Below are positions 20,645 through 31,239 of a DNA stretch of 64,000 nt, in pieces. The notes under the pieces are model-generated. The model was not told the DNA's origin. It saw only the letters and a program-made list of their open reading frames with translations, and did not search any database. Source of the DNA: Saccharopolyspora gregorii. GTDB taxonomy: Bacteria; Actinomycetota; Actinomycetes; Mycobacteriales; Pseudonocardiaceae. Numbering within the stretch: position 1 is the first letter of the stretch; the number at the start of each line of letters is the position of its first letter. The position numbers were made by a program, and so were the translations under genes. The DNA lies in assembly GCF_024734405.1 (NCBI RefSeq), contig NZ_CP059556.1, positions 2,046,001 to 2,110,000 of the forward strand. The letters are read 5' to 3'.

Positions 20645-21667
20645 GTGAGCGTGGCCCAGGAGCGAAATCTTCGGCTGGTGCGGGACGAGCCCCGCGCGCC
20701 CGCCGTCCGGATCGGTGACATCCACCTGCGCAACCGGCTGGTCACCGCGTCGAGCCTGCTGGGCTACGGCGTCGCGAACTCCAAGCTGGTGCCCTACGGC
20801 ATGAGCCCGATCTCGATGTTCGTCCCGCTGGAGCGCTTCGGCGCCGTCACCACCCGCACCGTCACCGTGGAGCCGCGCGAGGGCCACTTCACCACCCAGG
20901 ACGTGTGGCCGCTGCACGAGGTCCCGGCGCTGCTCAAGCGCTACGGGCAGGCGCTGCGCCAGGTCGACGGCGGCTGGATGAACGCGTTCGGCTGGTGCAA
21001 CGTCGGCATCGACGCCTACCTGCGCGACTACTACCCGCGCACCCGCGGCCAGAACACGATCATCTCGGTCGGCGGGTTCTCCCCCGAGGAGTTCGTCACC
21101 CTGGTGGAGAAGGTCAACGCGGCGGTGCCCGCCGGCGACATCGCGGCGGTCGAGTTCAACGTCTCCTGCCACAACGTCAACTTCGACTTCAACGCGATCA
21201 TCGAGCAGGTGCTGGCGCAGGCGGTGCCGCGCAGCGACCACCCGGTGATCCTCAAGCTGTCCGCGGACTACGACTACATCGCGCACGCGAAGCTGGCCGC
21301 CCGGCACGGGGTGTCCGCGCTGACCGCGATCAACACGGTGAAGGGCCTGCGGCTGGACCCGAACACCGGGCAGCCGCTGCTGAAGAACGGGTTCGGCGGG
21401 CTGTCCGGGCGGGCCATCAAGCCGATCGGGCTGCGCGTGGTGAAGGAGCTGCGCGACGCCGGGGTGAAGCTGCCGATCATCGGCACCGGTGGCATCCGCA
21501 GCTTCGACGACTGCCGCGAGTACTTCTGGGCCGGGGCGGACGCGGTGAGCATGGGCAGCGCCAGCTGGTTCGCCAGCTACCCGGGCTACGCGCTGTCGCC
21601 GGTGCACGGCGCCCGCATCCGCGGCGTGCTCCGCCGCATCGAGCACTACCGGCCGCCGAACCGCTGA
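20645..21667 (+). CDS. Dihydroorotate dehydrogenase-like flavoprotein
   Basis: A 340-aa FMN-dependent TIM-barrel protein of the PyrD superfamily. Recognisable segments: NRLVTASSLLGYG, EFNVSCHNVNFDF (class 1-type SCxN active-site region, His where Pro is usual), LTAINTVKG, GGLSGRAIKPIGLRVVKEL and the phosphate loop PIIGTGGIRSFDDCREYFWAGADAVSMG. It is divergent enough that dihydroorotate may not be the substrate, and no pyrimidine genes are nearby. GTG 20645 has GGAGGAGG (20632-20639) upstream, which favours it over ATG 20630, since that ATG would overlap the site. Confidence 0.8.
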   Translation: MSVAQERNLRLVRDEPRAPAVRIGDIHLRNRLVTASSLLGYGVANSKLVPYGMSPISMFVPLERFGAVTTRTVTVEPREGHFTTQDVWPLHEVPALLKRYGQALRQVDGGWMNAFGWCNVGIDAYLRDYYPRTRGQNTIISVGGFSPEEFVTLVEKVNAAVPAGDIAAVEFNVSCHNVNFDFNAIIEQVLAQAVPRSDHPVILKLSADYDYIAHAKLAARHGVSALTAINTVKGLRLDPNTGQPLLKNGFGGLSGRAIKPIGLRVVKELRDAGVKLPIIGTGGIRSFDDCREYFWAGADAVSMGSASWFASYPGYALSPVHGARIRGVLRRIEHYRPPNR

Positions 21668-21821
21668 GGTCGGCCGCCCCTCCCCGCGGTGCCCGGGCTC
21701 GCCGGAAACGGTGATCTTGGGAAATGCCGATCGGATGAATGATCTCGACACGAACGGGTCCCGGAACGTTGACTCTCCGGGGGCGGGATCACCGGTCCAG
21801 CACGCGAACTGGGAGGGGCGC

Positions 21822-22901
21822 ATGTCCGGTTACGGGACGTTCGGGAGCAGCCTGCGGGACCTGCCGAGGCTGCGGCAGTCCAAGCGGGGGCGGGTCTCCA
21901 GCTGGGACCGGACCGGGGGCAACGACGACAACATCCGGCTCGAACCCGGCGAGAGCCGCGAGCTGGCGCGGCTCACCGGGCCCGGTGCGGTGACCCACAT
22001 CTGGTGCACGGTCGCCGTCGAGGACGGGCCGCACCGGCCCGAAGTGGAGGGCGACTACCTGCGCAGGCTCGTCCTCAAGATCACCTGGGACGACGCCTCG
22101 CACCCGAGCGTGCTGGTACCGCTCGGCGACTTCTTCGGCATCGGCCACGGGCGCACCGAGAACTTCGTGTCCGCGCCGCTGCAGATGAGCCCGCAGGACG
22201 GCAAGGGCTTCAACTGCTGGTTCGCCATGCCCTTCGCCGAAGGCGCCCGGTTCGAGCTGATCAGCGAGCTCAGCCTCAAAACGGTGATCTTCTACTACTA
22301 CGTCGACTACGAGCAGTACCAGCAGGCCGACCCCGATCTCGGCTACTTCCACGCGCAGTGGCGCCGCGAGGACCCCACCGACGGCGTCGAGCAGGGCGAC
22401 CAGAGCAACGACGAGTTCCTGTTCGGCGGCACCAACCTCGACGGGGCGGGCAACTACGTGATCCTGCGGGCCGAGGGCCGCGGACACTACGTCGGGTCGG
22501 TGCTCAACGTGCACAACCTGCGTTCCACCACCGACTGGAACTGGTACGGCGAAGGCGACGACATGATCTTCATCGACGGTGAGCCGTGGCCGCCGCGGCT
22601 GCACGGCACCGGCACCGAGGACTACTTCAACACCGCCTGGTGTCCCAGCCAGCCGTACCACGCGCCCTACCACGGACTCACGCTGCCGGGCGGGCGGAAC
22701 TGGAGCGGGCAGGTGTCCTACTACCGGTTCCACGTGGAGGACCCGATCACCTTCGACTCGTCGATCGAGGTGAGCATCGAGCACGGGCACGCCAACAAGC
22801 GCTCCGACGACATCTCCTCGGTCGCCTACTGGTACCAGACCCTGCCGTCGAAGCCCTTCGGCCTGCTGCCGGTGCACGACCGGTTGCCGCACCCGCTGTG
22901 A
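21822..22901 (+). CDS. GH172 (DUF2961) family glycoside hydrolase
   Basis: A 359-aa protein with the DUF2961 fold, now glycoside hydrolase family 172, whose characterised members act on fructofuranosides, difructose anhydride and arabinofuranosides, including D-arabinan. Visible signature regions: SWDRTGGNDDN, GPGAVTHIWCTV, GDFFGIGHG and LHGTGTEDYFNTAWCPSQPY, the last carrying a probable catalytic Glu. There is no signal peptide, so it should act in the cytoplasm on an imported sugar. ATG 21822 has GGGAGGGG upstream. It lies 154 bp after the DHODH-like gene; co-transcription is possible. Substrate not determinable here. Confidence 0.82.
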   Translation: MSGYGTFGSSLRDLPRLRQSKRGRVSSWDRTGGNDDNIRLEPGESRELARLTGPGAVTHIWCTVAVEDGPHRPEVEGDYLRRLVLKITWDDASHPSVLVPLGDFFGIGHGRTENFVSAPLQMSPQDGKGFNCWFAMPFAEGARFELISELSLKTVIFYYYVDYEQYQQADPDLGYFHAQWRREDPTDGVEQGDQSNDEFLFGGTNLDGAGNYVILRAEGRGHYVGSVLNVHNLRSTTDWNWYGEGDDMIFIDGEPWPPRLHGTGTEDYFNTAWCPSQPYHAPYHGLTLPGGRNWSGQVSYYRFHVEDPITFDSSIEVSIEHGHANKRSDDISSVAYWYQTLPSKPFGLLPVHDRLPHPL

Positions 22902-22909
22902 GCGCCCCG

Positions 22910-22934
22910 CCGGTCCCGCCGCGGGCGGGACCGG
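22910..22934. terminator. Bidirectional terminator after GH172 gene
   Basis: Perfect 11-bp arms ccggtcccgcc (22910-22920) and ggcgggaccgg (22924-22934) with a 3-nt loop, between two convergent stop codons. Confidence 0.75.
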
Positions 22935-23360
22935 TCAGGGGGAGTCGGCCGGGCGGTTCGCGGTCAGCGCCCACAGCACCGCCACGTCGCCCGCGATGAT
23001 CAGCAGCGACCACAGCGGCTGGTACGGGACGAACAGGAACCCCGCCACCGCGCTGAGCACCGCCAGGGCCGGGGCCGCCGGACGGGACCAGCGGCCGCCG
23101 GTCAGCAGCCCGGCCCCCGCGACCGCCACCAGCGCGCCCAGCACCAGGTGCAGCCAGCCCCACGTCGCCACGTCGTAGCCGAACACGTAGCTGCCCAGCA
23201 CCACCAGGAACAGGTCAGCCGCGACCGTCGCCACCGCCACGGCCACGTGGAACGCGCCCACCAGCACCAGCATGATCCCGGCGAACCGCGCCGGCCCTCG
23301 CGCCCGAGCGCCGCCGGTGCGGCGCACGGCGTGCGCGCCGCCGTGCCCGACCTGCGCCAT
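22935..23360 (-). CDS. Four-helix membrane protein (DUF7144-like)
   Basis: A 141-aa protein: a short basic tail (residues 1-25), then four hydrophobic helices (FAGIMLVLVGAFHVAVAVATV, WGWLHLVLGALVAVAGAGLL, PALAVLSAVAGFLFV, SLLIIAGDVAVLWAL). The pattern and the GWLHL segment fit the DUF7144 family of actinobacterial integral membrane proteins. Function unknown. It is divergent from uvrC and convergent with the GH172 gene. Confidence 0.75.
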   Translation of the reverse strand: MAQVGHGGAHAVRRTGGARARGPARFAGIMLVLVGAFHVAVAVATVAADLFLVVLGSYVFGYDVATWGWLHLVLGALVAVAGAGLLTGGRWSRPAAPALAVLSAVAGFLFVPYQPLWSLLIIAGDVAVLWALTANRPADSP

Positions 23361-23503
23361 CGATGATCAACTCCTCGTCCTCGCGCGCTCCGCCGGGCCG
23401 CCCCGGCGGGCCTCCCAGGACACCGCGTGACGACGGCACGACCCAGGGGCGAAGGTCCCCGAGCGGGCCCCGATGCCGTGACGGGGAGTGTCGGCCGCGC
23501 ACG

Positions 23504-23509
23504 TAGGGT
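23504..23509 (+). promoter_or_regulatory. -10 box TAGGGT, leaderless start of uvrC
   Basis: TAGGGT is followed by 6 nt and GTG 23516 with no ribosome-binding site; it would drive uvrC-rapZ-yvcK-whiA. Confidence 0.5.
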
Positions 23510-23515
23510 GGAGCC

Positions 23516-25681
23516 GTGGCCGACCCGTCGACGTACCGCCCAGCGCCCGGAACCGTTCCGGACGCCCCCGGCGTGTACCGCTTCCACGACGCCGAGGGGC
23601 GGATCATCTACGTCGGGAAGGCGAAGAGCCTGCGCAGCAGGCTGGCGAACTACTTCGCGGACCTCTCCGGGCTGCACCCGCGCACCCGGCGGATGGTCAC
23701 CACCGCCACCGGCGTGCGCTGGACCGTCGTCGGCACCGAGGTGGAGGCGCTGCAGCTGGAGTACTCCTGGATCAAGGAGTACGACCCGCGGTTCAACGTG
23801 CGCTACCGGGACGACAAGTCCTACCCGGTGCTGGCGGTGACCCTGCACGAGGAGTACCCGCGGCTGCACGTCTACCGCGGCCCGCGCCGCAAGGGCGTGC
23901 GCTACTTCGGCCCGTACGCGCACGCGTGGGCGATCCGGGAGACGCTGGACACGCTGCTGCGCGTGTTCCCGGCCCGCACCTGCTCCAGCGGGGTGTTCAA
24001 GCGGCACGGGCAGATCGGGCGGCCCTGCCTGCTCGGCTACATCGGCAAGTGCTCGGCGCCGTGCGTGGGCCGGGTCGACGCCGACGAGCACCGGGCCATC
24101 GTGGACGACTTCTGCGATTTCCTCAGCGGCCGCACCGACACCCTGATGCGCAAGCTGGACCGCGAGATGAAGGAGGCGTCCGCCGAGCTGGAGTTCGAGC
24201 GGGCCGCCCGGCTGCGCGACGACCTGGAAGCGCTGCGCCGCGCCATGGAGAAGCAGGCGGTGGTGCTCGGCGACGGCACCGACGCCGACGTGATCGCCTT
24301 CGCCAAGGACGAGCTCGCCGCCGCCGTGCAGGTCTTCCACATCCGCGGCGGCCGGGTGCGCGGCCAGCGCGGCTGGGTCATCGACCTGGAGGCCGAGACC
24401 GAGCTCGCCGAGCTCACCGGCCGGTTCCTCACCCAGTTCTACGGGGAGCAGGCGGCGCTGGCCGACCAGGCCGACGCGGGCGGCACCCCGGTCCCGCGCG
24501 AGGTGCTGGTGCCGGAGGTCCCCGAGGACGCCGAAGCGCTGGGGCAGTGGCTCGGCGAGCTGCGCGGCAGCCGCGTGGACCTGCGGGTACCGAAGCGCGG
24601 CGACAAGCGGACCTTGATGGAGACCGTGGAGCGCAACGCCAAGGAGGCGTTCACCCAGTACAAGCTGCGCCGCGCCGGTGACCTCACCGCCCGCTCGGCG
24701 GCGCTGCAGGAGCTGCAGGAGGCGCTGGAGCTGGACACCGCGCCGCTGCGCATCGAATGCGTGGACGTCAGCCACGTGCAGGGCAGCGACGTGGTGGCCT
24801 CGCTGGTGGTGTTCGAGGACGGGGTGCCGCGCAAGTCGGAGTACCGCCGGTTCTCGGTGCGCGAAGGCGCCGAGGGCGGCGACGTGGGCTCCATCGACGA
24901 GGTGGTGCGCCGCCGGTTCGCCCGCTACCTCAAGGAGACCGGTGCCGCGGAGACCGGCACCGGGCAGCTCGGTGCGGGGCAGGCCGACGCGGGAGCGTCC
25001 GGCACAGCAGAACCCGACGCGGCGGGTTCCGGCACACCGGGTTTCGCCGCCGGGCAGTCCGGCGCACCGGACCAGGACGCCGGGCGGCCCACCACCGAGT
25101 CCGAAGTGGACGTCCGCTCCGCCTCCGGCGAGGTCGCCGACCTCGACGGTCCGGCCCCCGGCATCGACCCGGAGACCGGCCGCCCCCGCAAGTTCGCCTA
25201 CCCGCCGAACCTGCTCGTCATCGACGGCGGCGCGCCGCAGGCCAACGCCGCGGCCGACGCGCTCACCGAACTCGGCGTCACCGACGTCGCCGTGATCGGC
25301 CTCGCCAAGCGCCTCGAAGAGGTGTGGCTGCCCAACGAGCCCGACCCGGTCATCCTGCCCCGCACCAGCGAGGCGCTGTACCTGTTGCAACGGGTGCGCG
25401 ACGAAGCGCACCGGTTCGCGATCACCTACCACCGGCAGAAGCGCTCCAAGCGGCTCAGCCGGTCCGTGCTCGATTCCGTCCCCGGGCTTGGGGAAGCCCG
25501 GAAGACCGCCCTGCTGAAGCACTTCGGTTCGGTGCGCAAGCTCAAGCAGGCGAGGATCGAGGACATCATGGCGGTACCCGGCTTCGGCAGGCGTACCGCC
25601 GAGACCGTGTGCGCGGCCCTGGCCGCCGAGGCGGCCGGGGCAGGCGGGGGAGACACCAGCACTGAAGGGGAGAATCAGTGA
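23516..25681 (+). CDS. uvrC: Excinuclease ABC subunit C with extended internal linker
   Basis: Incises DNA on both sides of lesions with UvrAB; 721 aa, long for UvrC (usually 600-660). Order: GIY-YIG nuclease ([26 protein letters not shown]), Cys-rich segment ([13 protein letters not shown]), UVR motif near 220-260, RNase H-like endonuclease ([36 protein letters not shown]), and C-terminal HhH repeats. Residues about 475-553 form a Gly/Ala/Thr/Gln-rich insertion inside the endonuclease half, between YLKETGAA and PETGRPRKF. It starts at a leaderless GTG. Its stop overlaps rapZ (GTGA). Confidence 0.95.
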   Translation: MADPSTYRPAPGTVPDAPGVYRFHDAEGRIIYVGKAKSLRSRLANYFADLSGLHPRTRRMVTTATGVRWTVVGTEVEALQLEYSWIKEYDPRFNVRYRDDKSYPVLAVTLHEEYPRLHVYRGPRRKGVRYFGPYAHAWAIRETLDTLLRVFPARTCSSGVFKRHGQIGRPCLLGYIGKCSAPCVGRVDADEHRAIVDDFCDFLSGRTDTLMRKLDREMKEASAELEFERAARLRDDLEALRRAMEKQAVVLGDGTDADVIAFAKDELAAAVQVFHIRGGRVRGQRGWVIDLEAETELAELTGRFLTQFYGEQAALADQADAGGTPVPREVLVPEVPEDAEALGQWLGELRGSRVDLRVPKRGDKRTLMETVERNAKEAFTQYKLRRAGDLTARSAALQELQEALELDTAPLRIECVDVSHVQGSDVVASLVVFEDGVPRKSEYRRFSVREGAEGGDVGSIDEVVRRRFARYLKETGAAETGTGQLGAGQADAGASGTAEPDAAGSGTPGFAAGQSGAPDQDAGRPTTESEVDVRSASGEVADLDGPAPGIDPETGRPRKFAYPPNLLVIDGGAPQANAAADALTELGVTDVAVIGLAKRLEEVWLPNEPDPVILPRTSEALYLLQRVRDEAHRFAITYHRQKRSKRLSRSVLDSVPGLGEARKTALLKHFGSVRKLKQARIEDIMAVPGFGRRTAETVCAALAAEAAGAGGGDTSTEGENQ

Positions 25682-26556
25682 GCGAGGAGAAGTCGGGCAT
25701 CGAGGTCGCCGTCGTCAGCGGCCTTTCCGGCGCCGGGCGCAGCACCGCCGCCAAATGCCTGGAGGACCTGGGCTGGTTCGTCGTGGACAACCTGCCCCCC
25801 GAACTGATCGCGACGATGGTGGAGCTGGGGGCGCGTTCCAGCGGCGCGATCACCCGCGTCGCGGTCGTAATGGACGTGCGCAGCCGCGCGTTCACCGAGG
25901 ACCTCGGCTCGGTCATCAAGGACCTGGACGCCCGCGGCTACAAGCCGAAGGTGCTGTTCCTGGAAGCCACCGACGAGGTGCTGATCCGCCGCTTCGAGCA
26001 GGTGCGCCGCGGCCACCCGCTGCAGGGCGAGGGGCGGCTCGCCGACGGCATCGCCAACGAGCGCGCGCTGCTGTCCCGGCTGCGCTCCGAGGCCGACCTG
26101 GTCGTGGACACCACCGGGCTGTCCGTGCACCAGCTGCGCACCAAGATCGAGGACGCGTTCGGCACCGAAGCCGAGACCCGCACCCGGGTCACCGTGCTGT
26201 CGTTCGGCTACAAGTACGGGCTGCCGATGGACGCCGACCTGGTGATGGACTGCCGGTTCCTGCCGAACCCGTTCTGGATCCCGGAGCTGCGCGAGTTCAA
26301 CGGCCTCGACGAGGAGGTCCGCAACTACGTGCTCGGGCAGGAAGGTGCTGAGGAGTTCCTGGAGAGCTACCAGGGCCTGCTGCGGCTGGTCGGCGCCGGC
26401 TACCACCGGGAGGGCAAGCGGTACCTGACGCTGGCGCTGGGTTGCACCGGCGGGAAGCACCGCAGCGTCGCCCTCGTCGAGGAGATGGCCCGCAGGCTCG
26501 CCGACGACGAAGGGATGATGGTCAAGACCGTCCACCGGGACCTGGGGCGCGAGTGA
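25678..26556 (+). CDS. rapZ: RNase adapter / nucleotide-binding protein RapZ
   Basis: P-loop protein of the RapZ (YvcJ) family, 292 aa. Walker A is [18 protein letters not shown]. The C-terminal domain shows [26 protein letters not shown] and [18 protein letters not shown], the conserved RapZ core. In E. coli it controls glmS via small RNAs; in actinobacteria the role is not settled. Start and stop overlap uvrC and yvcK by GTGA, as in the conserved uvrC-rapZ-yvcK-whiA cluster of Gram-positive bacteria. Confidence 0.96.
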   Translation: MSEEKSGIEVAVVSGLSGAGRSTAAKCLEDLGWFVVDNLPPELIATMVELGARSSGAITRVAVVMDVRSRAFTEDLGSVIKDLDARGYKPKVLFLEATDEVLIRRFEQVRRGHPLQGEGRLADGIANERALLSRLRSEADLVVDTTGLSVHQLRTKIEDAFGTEAETRTRVTVLSFGYKYGLPMDADLVMDCRFLPNPFWIPELREFNGLDEEVRNYVLGQEGAEEFLESYQGLLRLVGAGYHREGKRYLTLALGCTGGKHRSVALVEEMARRLADDEGMMVKTVHRDLGRE

Positions 26557-27557
26557 GCTCGGCCGCACCACCGCACGACCCCGCCGAGCGCCCGCTGCGC
26601 GCGGTCGCGCTCGGCGGCGGGCACGGCCTGCAGGTCACCCTCGCCGCGCTGACCCGGCTCACCCCGGACGTCACCGCCGTGGTCACCGTCGCCGACGACG
26701 GCGGTTCCTCCGGGCGGTTGCGCCGCGAACTCGGGATGCTGCCGCCCGGCGACCTGCGCAAGGCGTTGGCCGCGCTGGCCTCGCCGGATGAGAACGGGCA
26801 GCGCTGGGCGCAGGTGTTCCAGCACCGCTTCGGCGGCAACGGGGCGCTGGCCGGGCACGCCGTCGGGAACCTGCTGCTGGCCGGGCTGCTCGACGTGGTC
26901 GGCGACCCCGTCGCGGTGCTCGACGAGGCATGCCGGCTGGTCGGCGCCCGCGGGCGGGTGCTGCCGATGTCCGGCGAGCCGCTCGACATGGAGGCCGAGG
27001 TGGTGGGCCTGGACGCGGACCCGGACGCGGTGCGCACCATCCGCGGCCAGGTCGCGATCGCCAGCACGCCGGGCCGGGTGAAGAAGGTCCGGCTCACCGC
27101 GGCGAACGGCGAGCAGCGCACCCCGCAGGCCTGCCCGCACGCGGTGCGCGCGGTGCTGGACGCGGACGTGGTGCTGCTCGGCCCCGGATCCTGGTTCACC
27201 AGCGTGCTGCCGCACCTGCTGGTCCCGGAGCTGCACGAGGCGCTGGTGTCCACGAGCGCGCGGCGCGTGGTGGTGCTCAACCTCGTCCCACAACCGGGCG
27301 AAACGGCGGGTTTCTCCCCGGAGCAACATCTCGACGTACTCTCGCAGCACGCACCGCGGTTGTCCGTGGACGCCGTCCTCGCGGACGCCGGATCGGTGCC
27401 GACACCTGATCGGCTTCGTGCTGCGGCGACCGGGCTGGGTGCGCAAACTCTGCTCGACACTGTCGCCTCGCCCGCCGCGCCGGGCAGGCACGACCCGGAG
27501 GCGCTCGCGGCGAGCCTGGCGGCCGCGTTGGAGAGGAGGAGTGACCGGTGGCGATGA
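26553..27557 (+). CDS. yvcK: Gluconeogenesis factor YvcK/CofD-like protein
   Basis: A 334-aa protein of the YvcK family (CuvA in mycobacteria), related to CofD, binding UDP-sugars and needed for cell shape and growth on gluconeogenic carbon. Motifs: [57 protein letters not shown] and [26 protein letters not shown] overlaps the rapZ stop; the 3' end overlaps whiA by 10 nt. Confidence 0.95.
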   Translation: MSSAAPPHDPAERPLRAVALGGGHGLQVTLAALTRLTPDVTAVVTVADDGGSSGRLRRELGMLPPGDLRKALAALASPDENGQRWAQVFQHRFGGNGALAGHAVGNLLLAGLLDVVGDPVAVLDEACRLVGARGRVLPMSGEPLDMEAEVVGLDADPDAVRTIRGQVAIASTPGRVKKVRLTAANGEQRTPQACPHAVRAVLDADVVLLGPGSWFTSVLPHLLVPELHEALVSTSARRVVVLNLVPQPGETAGFSPEQHLDVLSQHAPRLSVDAVLADAGSVPTPDRLRAAATGLGAQTLLDTVASPAAPGRHDPEALAASLAAALERRSDRWR

Positions 27558-28534
27558 CCGCGGCGGTCAAAGACGAACTGAGCCGGTTGCCGGTGACCAA
27601 GACCTGCTGCCGCAGATCCGAGGTCTCCTCACTGCTGCGGTTCGCGGGCGGGCTGCACATCGTCGGCGGCCGGGTCGTGGTGGAAGCCGAGCTGGACAGC
27701 GGTTCCTCGGCGCGCAGGCTGCGCAAGGAGGTGCACGAGCTGTTCGGGCACACCTCCGACGTGCACATGATCACGTCCGGTGGCCTGCGCAAGGGCACCC
27801 GCTACGTGGTGCGCGTCGTCAAGGACGGCGAGAGCCTCGCCCGCCAGACCGGGCTGCTGGACCCCCGCGGACGTCCGGTGCGCGGGCTGCCCGCGCACGT
27901 CGTCTCCGGCGGCTCCTGCGATTCCGAATCGGCCTGGCGCGGAGCTTTCCTCGCGCACGGCTCGCTCACCGAACCCGGCCGGTCCTCCGCACTGGAGGTC
28001 ACCTGCCCGGGACCGGAGGCGGCGCTCGCCCTGGTCGGCGCGGCCCGGCGGCTCGGCGTGCAGGCCAAGTCCCGCGAGGTCCGCGGCGCCGACCGCGTCG
28101 TGGTCCGCGACGGCGACGCCATCGGCGCGCTGCTGACCAAGCTCGGCGCGCACTCCAGCGTGCTGTCCTGGGAGGAGCGCCGGATGCGCCGGGAGGTGCG
28201 GGCGACCGCGAACCGGCTGGCGAACTTCGACGACGCGAACCTGCGCCGCTCGGCCCGCGCCGCGGTCGCCGCGGCGGCCCGCGTGCAGCGCGCGCTGGAC
28301 CTGCTCGGCCCCACCGCGCCGGACCACCTGCTGGTGGCCGGGCGGCTGCGGCTGGCGCACCGGCAGGCGTCGCTGGAGGAGCTCGGCCAGCTCGCCGACC
28401 CGCCGATGACCAAGGACGCGGTGGCCGGCCGGATCCGCCGCCTGCTGGCGATGGCCGACAAGCGGGCCAGGGAGCTGAACCTCCCCGACACCGAATCCGC
28501 GGTCACCTCGGAACTGCTCGAAGCCGAGGTGTGA
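27548..28534 (+). CDS. whiA: Sporulation/division regulator WhiA
   Basis: DNA-binding protein WhiA, 328 aa, a LAGLIDADG-type N-terminal domain joined to a C-terminal helix-turn-helix. Motifs: [63 protein letters not shown], and the HTH region [29 protein letters not shown]. In Streptomyces WhiA acts with WhiB to start sporulation septation. GTG 27548 has GGAGAGGAGGAG upstream; ATG 27554 is a minor alternative. A very stable terminator follows. Confidence 0.96.
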   Translation: MAMTAAVKDELSRLPVTKTCCRRSEVSSLLRFAGGLHIVGGRVVVEAELDSGSSARRLRKEVHELFGHTSDVHMITSGGLRKGTRYVVRVVKDGESLARQTGLLDPRGRPVRGLPAHVVSGGSCDSESAWRGAFLAHGSLTEPGRSSALEVTCPGPEAALALVGAARRLGVQAKSREVRGADRVVVRDGDAIGALLTKLGAHSSVLSWEERRMRREVRATANRLANFDDANLRRSARAAVAAAARVQRALDLLGPTAPDHLLVAGRLRLAHRQASLEELGQLADPPMTKDAVAGRIRRLLAMADKRARELNLPDTESAVTSELLEAEV

Positions 28535-28538
28535 CGGC

Positions 28539-28571
28539 CGGGCGGCCCCTCCGGTGCGGAGGGGCCGCCCG
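28539..28571. terminator. Strong 15-bp terminator hairpin
   Basis: cgggcggcccctccg (28539-28553), loop gtg, cggaggggccgcccg (28557-28571): a perfect 15-bp stem. It lies between convergent whiA and the GH16 gene. Confidence 0.85.
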
Positions 28572-28579
28572 CGCGCGGA

Positions 28580-29548
28580 TCACCGGTTGTAGACGGCGAT
28601 GTAGTCGACGAGCATCGGGTGTCCCGGCTCCGTCGCCTCGGTCGGCGTGGTGATCCCGGAGTTCTTGTCCGGGAACTGGCCGCCGACCGCGACGTTGAGC
28701 AGCACGAAGTACCCGTCGTGCGAGGTCATGTTCTGCCACGCCGCCGGGTCCACATCGGACTCGCGCACCGAGTGGTACTGCTGCCCGTCCACGTACCAGC
28801 GCAGCTCCTCGACCTCGCCGCTGCGGTCCCACTCGAACCGGTAGGTGTGGAACGCCTCCTGGCAGGTGCTGTCCGGGCACTCCCGGCTCGCGGCCAGGCC
28901 GTCGGTCTCGTCGCAGGAACCGCCGGGGGAGACGTCGCAGTGCAGCACGCCGTACACGCGGTTCTCGGCGTTGACGTTCTCCATGATGTCGAACTCGCCG
29001 ATGGTGGGCCAGCTCCACAGGTCCTCGCGGTACGGCGAGCCCAGCGCCCAGAACGCGGGCCAGTAGCCCAGCGCCCCGTCCGCGGCCACGTCCGGCATCC
29101 GGATGCGGCCCTCGATCCGCAGCACGCCGCCCTCGGCGGCCTTGAAGTCGCCGCGCCGCGTCTCGATCCGCGACGAGGTCCAGGCCCCGGACTCGTCCCG
29201 GCGCGGAGTGATCACCAGGTTGCCGTCGCCGTCCTGCTGCAGGTTCTCCGGATCGGCGGTGTAGGTCTGCACCTCGCCGGTGCCCCAGCCGTCCGGTCCG
29301 CCCGGGTAGCCGCGGCCGGTGTCGACCTGCCAGTCGTCGCCGGGCGCGGCACCCGCCGCGCCGGTGAAGTCGTCGCCGAAGGTCAGCGTCCAGCCCTCGT
29401 CCGGCGGCGGGACGTCGGCCCCGGCCGGGGTGGTGACCAGACCGGTCAGGCCGATCCCCGCGGCGAGCGCGGCCGCGGCCAGCCGGCCGCGCCCGCGCGG
29501 AGCCGTCCCCGTCGTCGTCCGGTTCCGCGATCTTCCGGGCAGCGCCAT
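28580..29548 (-). CDS. Secreted GH16 endo-beta-glucanase
   Basis: Extracellular family 16 glycoside hydrolase, 322 aa, probably a beta-1,3- or mixed-linkage glucanase. It has a basic N-terminus, a hydrophobic core (about residues 23-39) and likely cleavage after AGA (residue 44). The catalytic motif is GEFDIMEN (Glu185, Asp187, Glu190), preceded by GYWPAFWALG. Single-domain, with no carbohydrate-binding module. The ribosome-binding site GGGAGGA precedes ATG 29548. The promoter contains a LacI-type operator (29676-29689), so induction by glucan-derived oligosaccharides is likely. Confidence 0.92.
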   Translation of the reverse strand: MALPGRSRNRTTTGTAPRGRGRLAAAALAAGIGLTGLVTTPAGADVPPPDEGWTLTFGDDFTGAAGAAPGDDWQVDTGRGYPGGPDGWGTGEVQTYTADPENLQQDGDGNLVITPRRDESGAWTSSRIETRRGDFKAAEGGVLRIEGRIRMPDVAADGALGYWPAFWALGSPYREDLWSWPTIGEFDIMENVNAENRVYGVLHCDVSPGGSCDETDGLAASRECPDSTCQEAFHTYRFEWDRSGEVEELRWYVDGQQYHSVRESDVDPAAWQNMTSHDGYFVLLNVAVGGQFPDKNSGITTPTEATEPGHPMLVDYIAVYNR

Positions 29549-29670
29549 CGCGCAGTCCTCCCTCGGGTCGGGCCCGGCCGGGCGCCGGGCCTCGCCGGCC
29601 GCCGCGCTCCGCCCGGCCCCGCCGCGGAGGCGGTACCGGTGCAGAGACGTCGATCACGACCGACCAGCAC

Positions 29671-29699
29671 ATTCTTGAGAGCGCTCTCACGGCGGTCAA
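29671..29699 (-). promoter_or_regulatory. GH16 promoter with LacI-type operator in the spacer
   Basis: On the minus strand: -35 TTGACC (29699-29694), a 17-nt spacer, then -10 AAGAAT (29676-29671). The 14-bp perfect palindrome tgagagcgctctca (29676-29689) fills the spacer. It matches the LacI-family consensus around a central CG and closely resembles the CebR operator tgggagcgctccca of streptomycetes. Binding should block polymerase. No LacI-family gene is in the window. Confidence 0.75.
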
Positions 29700-29791
29700 C
29701 CGGCGGATGCAGCACGTAGGGGCACCCGAAAGGCAGACATCGCGGCACGAGCGGGTGATCATCGGTCGCGCCGGGGCGAGCTGCGCCATGA

Positions 29792-30925
<1,134 letters not shown>

Positions 30926-30953
30926 CGGGCTCGTTCTGCCTGCGGGTCGGGTA

Positions 30954-31100
30954 GCGGAACCTCAGTCGTCTTCTCGCTGCGGGATCTTTTTCCCAAGTGG
31001 CTCCGCCACGAGGGAAAAAGCCGTCCTCGCGAGAAGACGACTGAGAACCCGCCGGTGGTCGGCTTGCTCTGGTGGTCGTTGCTCAGCGGCTTCGCCGCTG
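30954..31100 (+). repeat. Composite hairpin element, copy C
   Basis: Long hairpin 30954-31052 (99 nt) and second hairpin cagcggcttcgccgctg at 31084-31100. The outer arm reads cagtcgtcttctcgc with gcgagaagacgactg, fully complementary and distinct from copies A and B. The inner arm is ctttttccc with gggaaaaag, again matched. It starts 29 nt after the gap stop, inside the 314-bp gap-pgk interval. Confidence 0.9.
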
Positions 31101-31183
31101 ACAGGACGATGATCGGCCTGGCCGGGCACGTTTCGCCTGCCGGCTGCACGAACCCGAATCGGGTGGCTGTCGGAAGCTTGTTG

Positions 31184-31217
31184 AAGGTCCCGCATGAGCT
31201 GTGCTCGTGCGGGCCTT
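31184..31217 (+). terminator. Hairpin with T-rich tail between gap and pgk
   Basis: aaggtcccgcatgagc (31184-31199) pairs with gctcgtgcgggcctt (31203-31217), with one bulged T and one G-T pair and a 3-nt loop, followed by ctctttc. It ends 12 nt before the pgk ribosome-binding site (31229-31234), so it could be an intrinsic terminator or an attenuator. Confidence 0.55.
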
Positions 31218-31239
31218 CTCTTTCATGTGAGGAGCAGAC

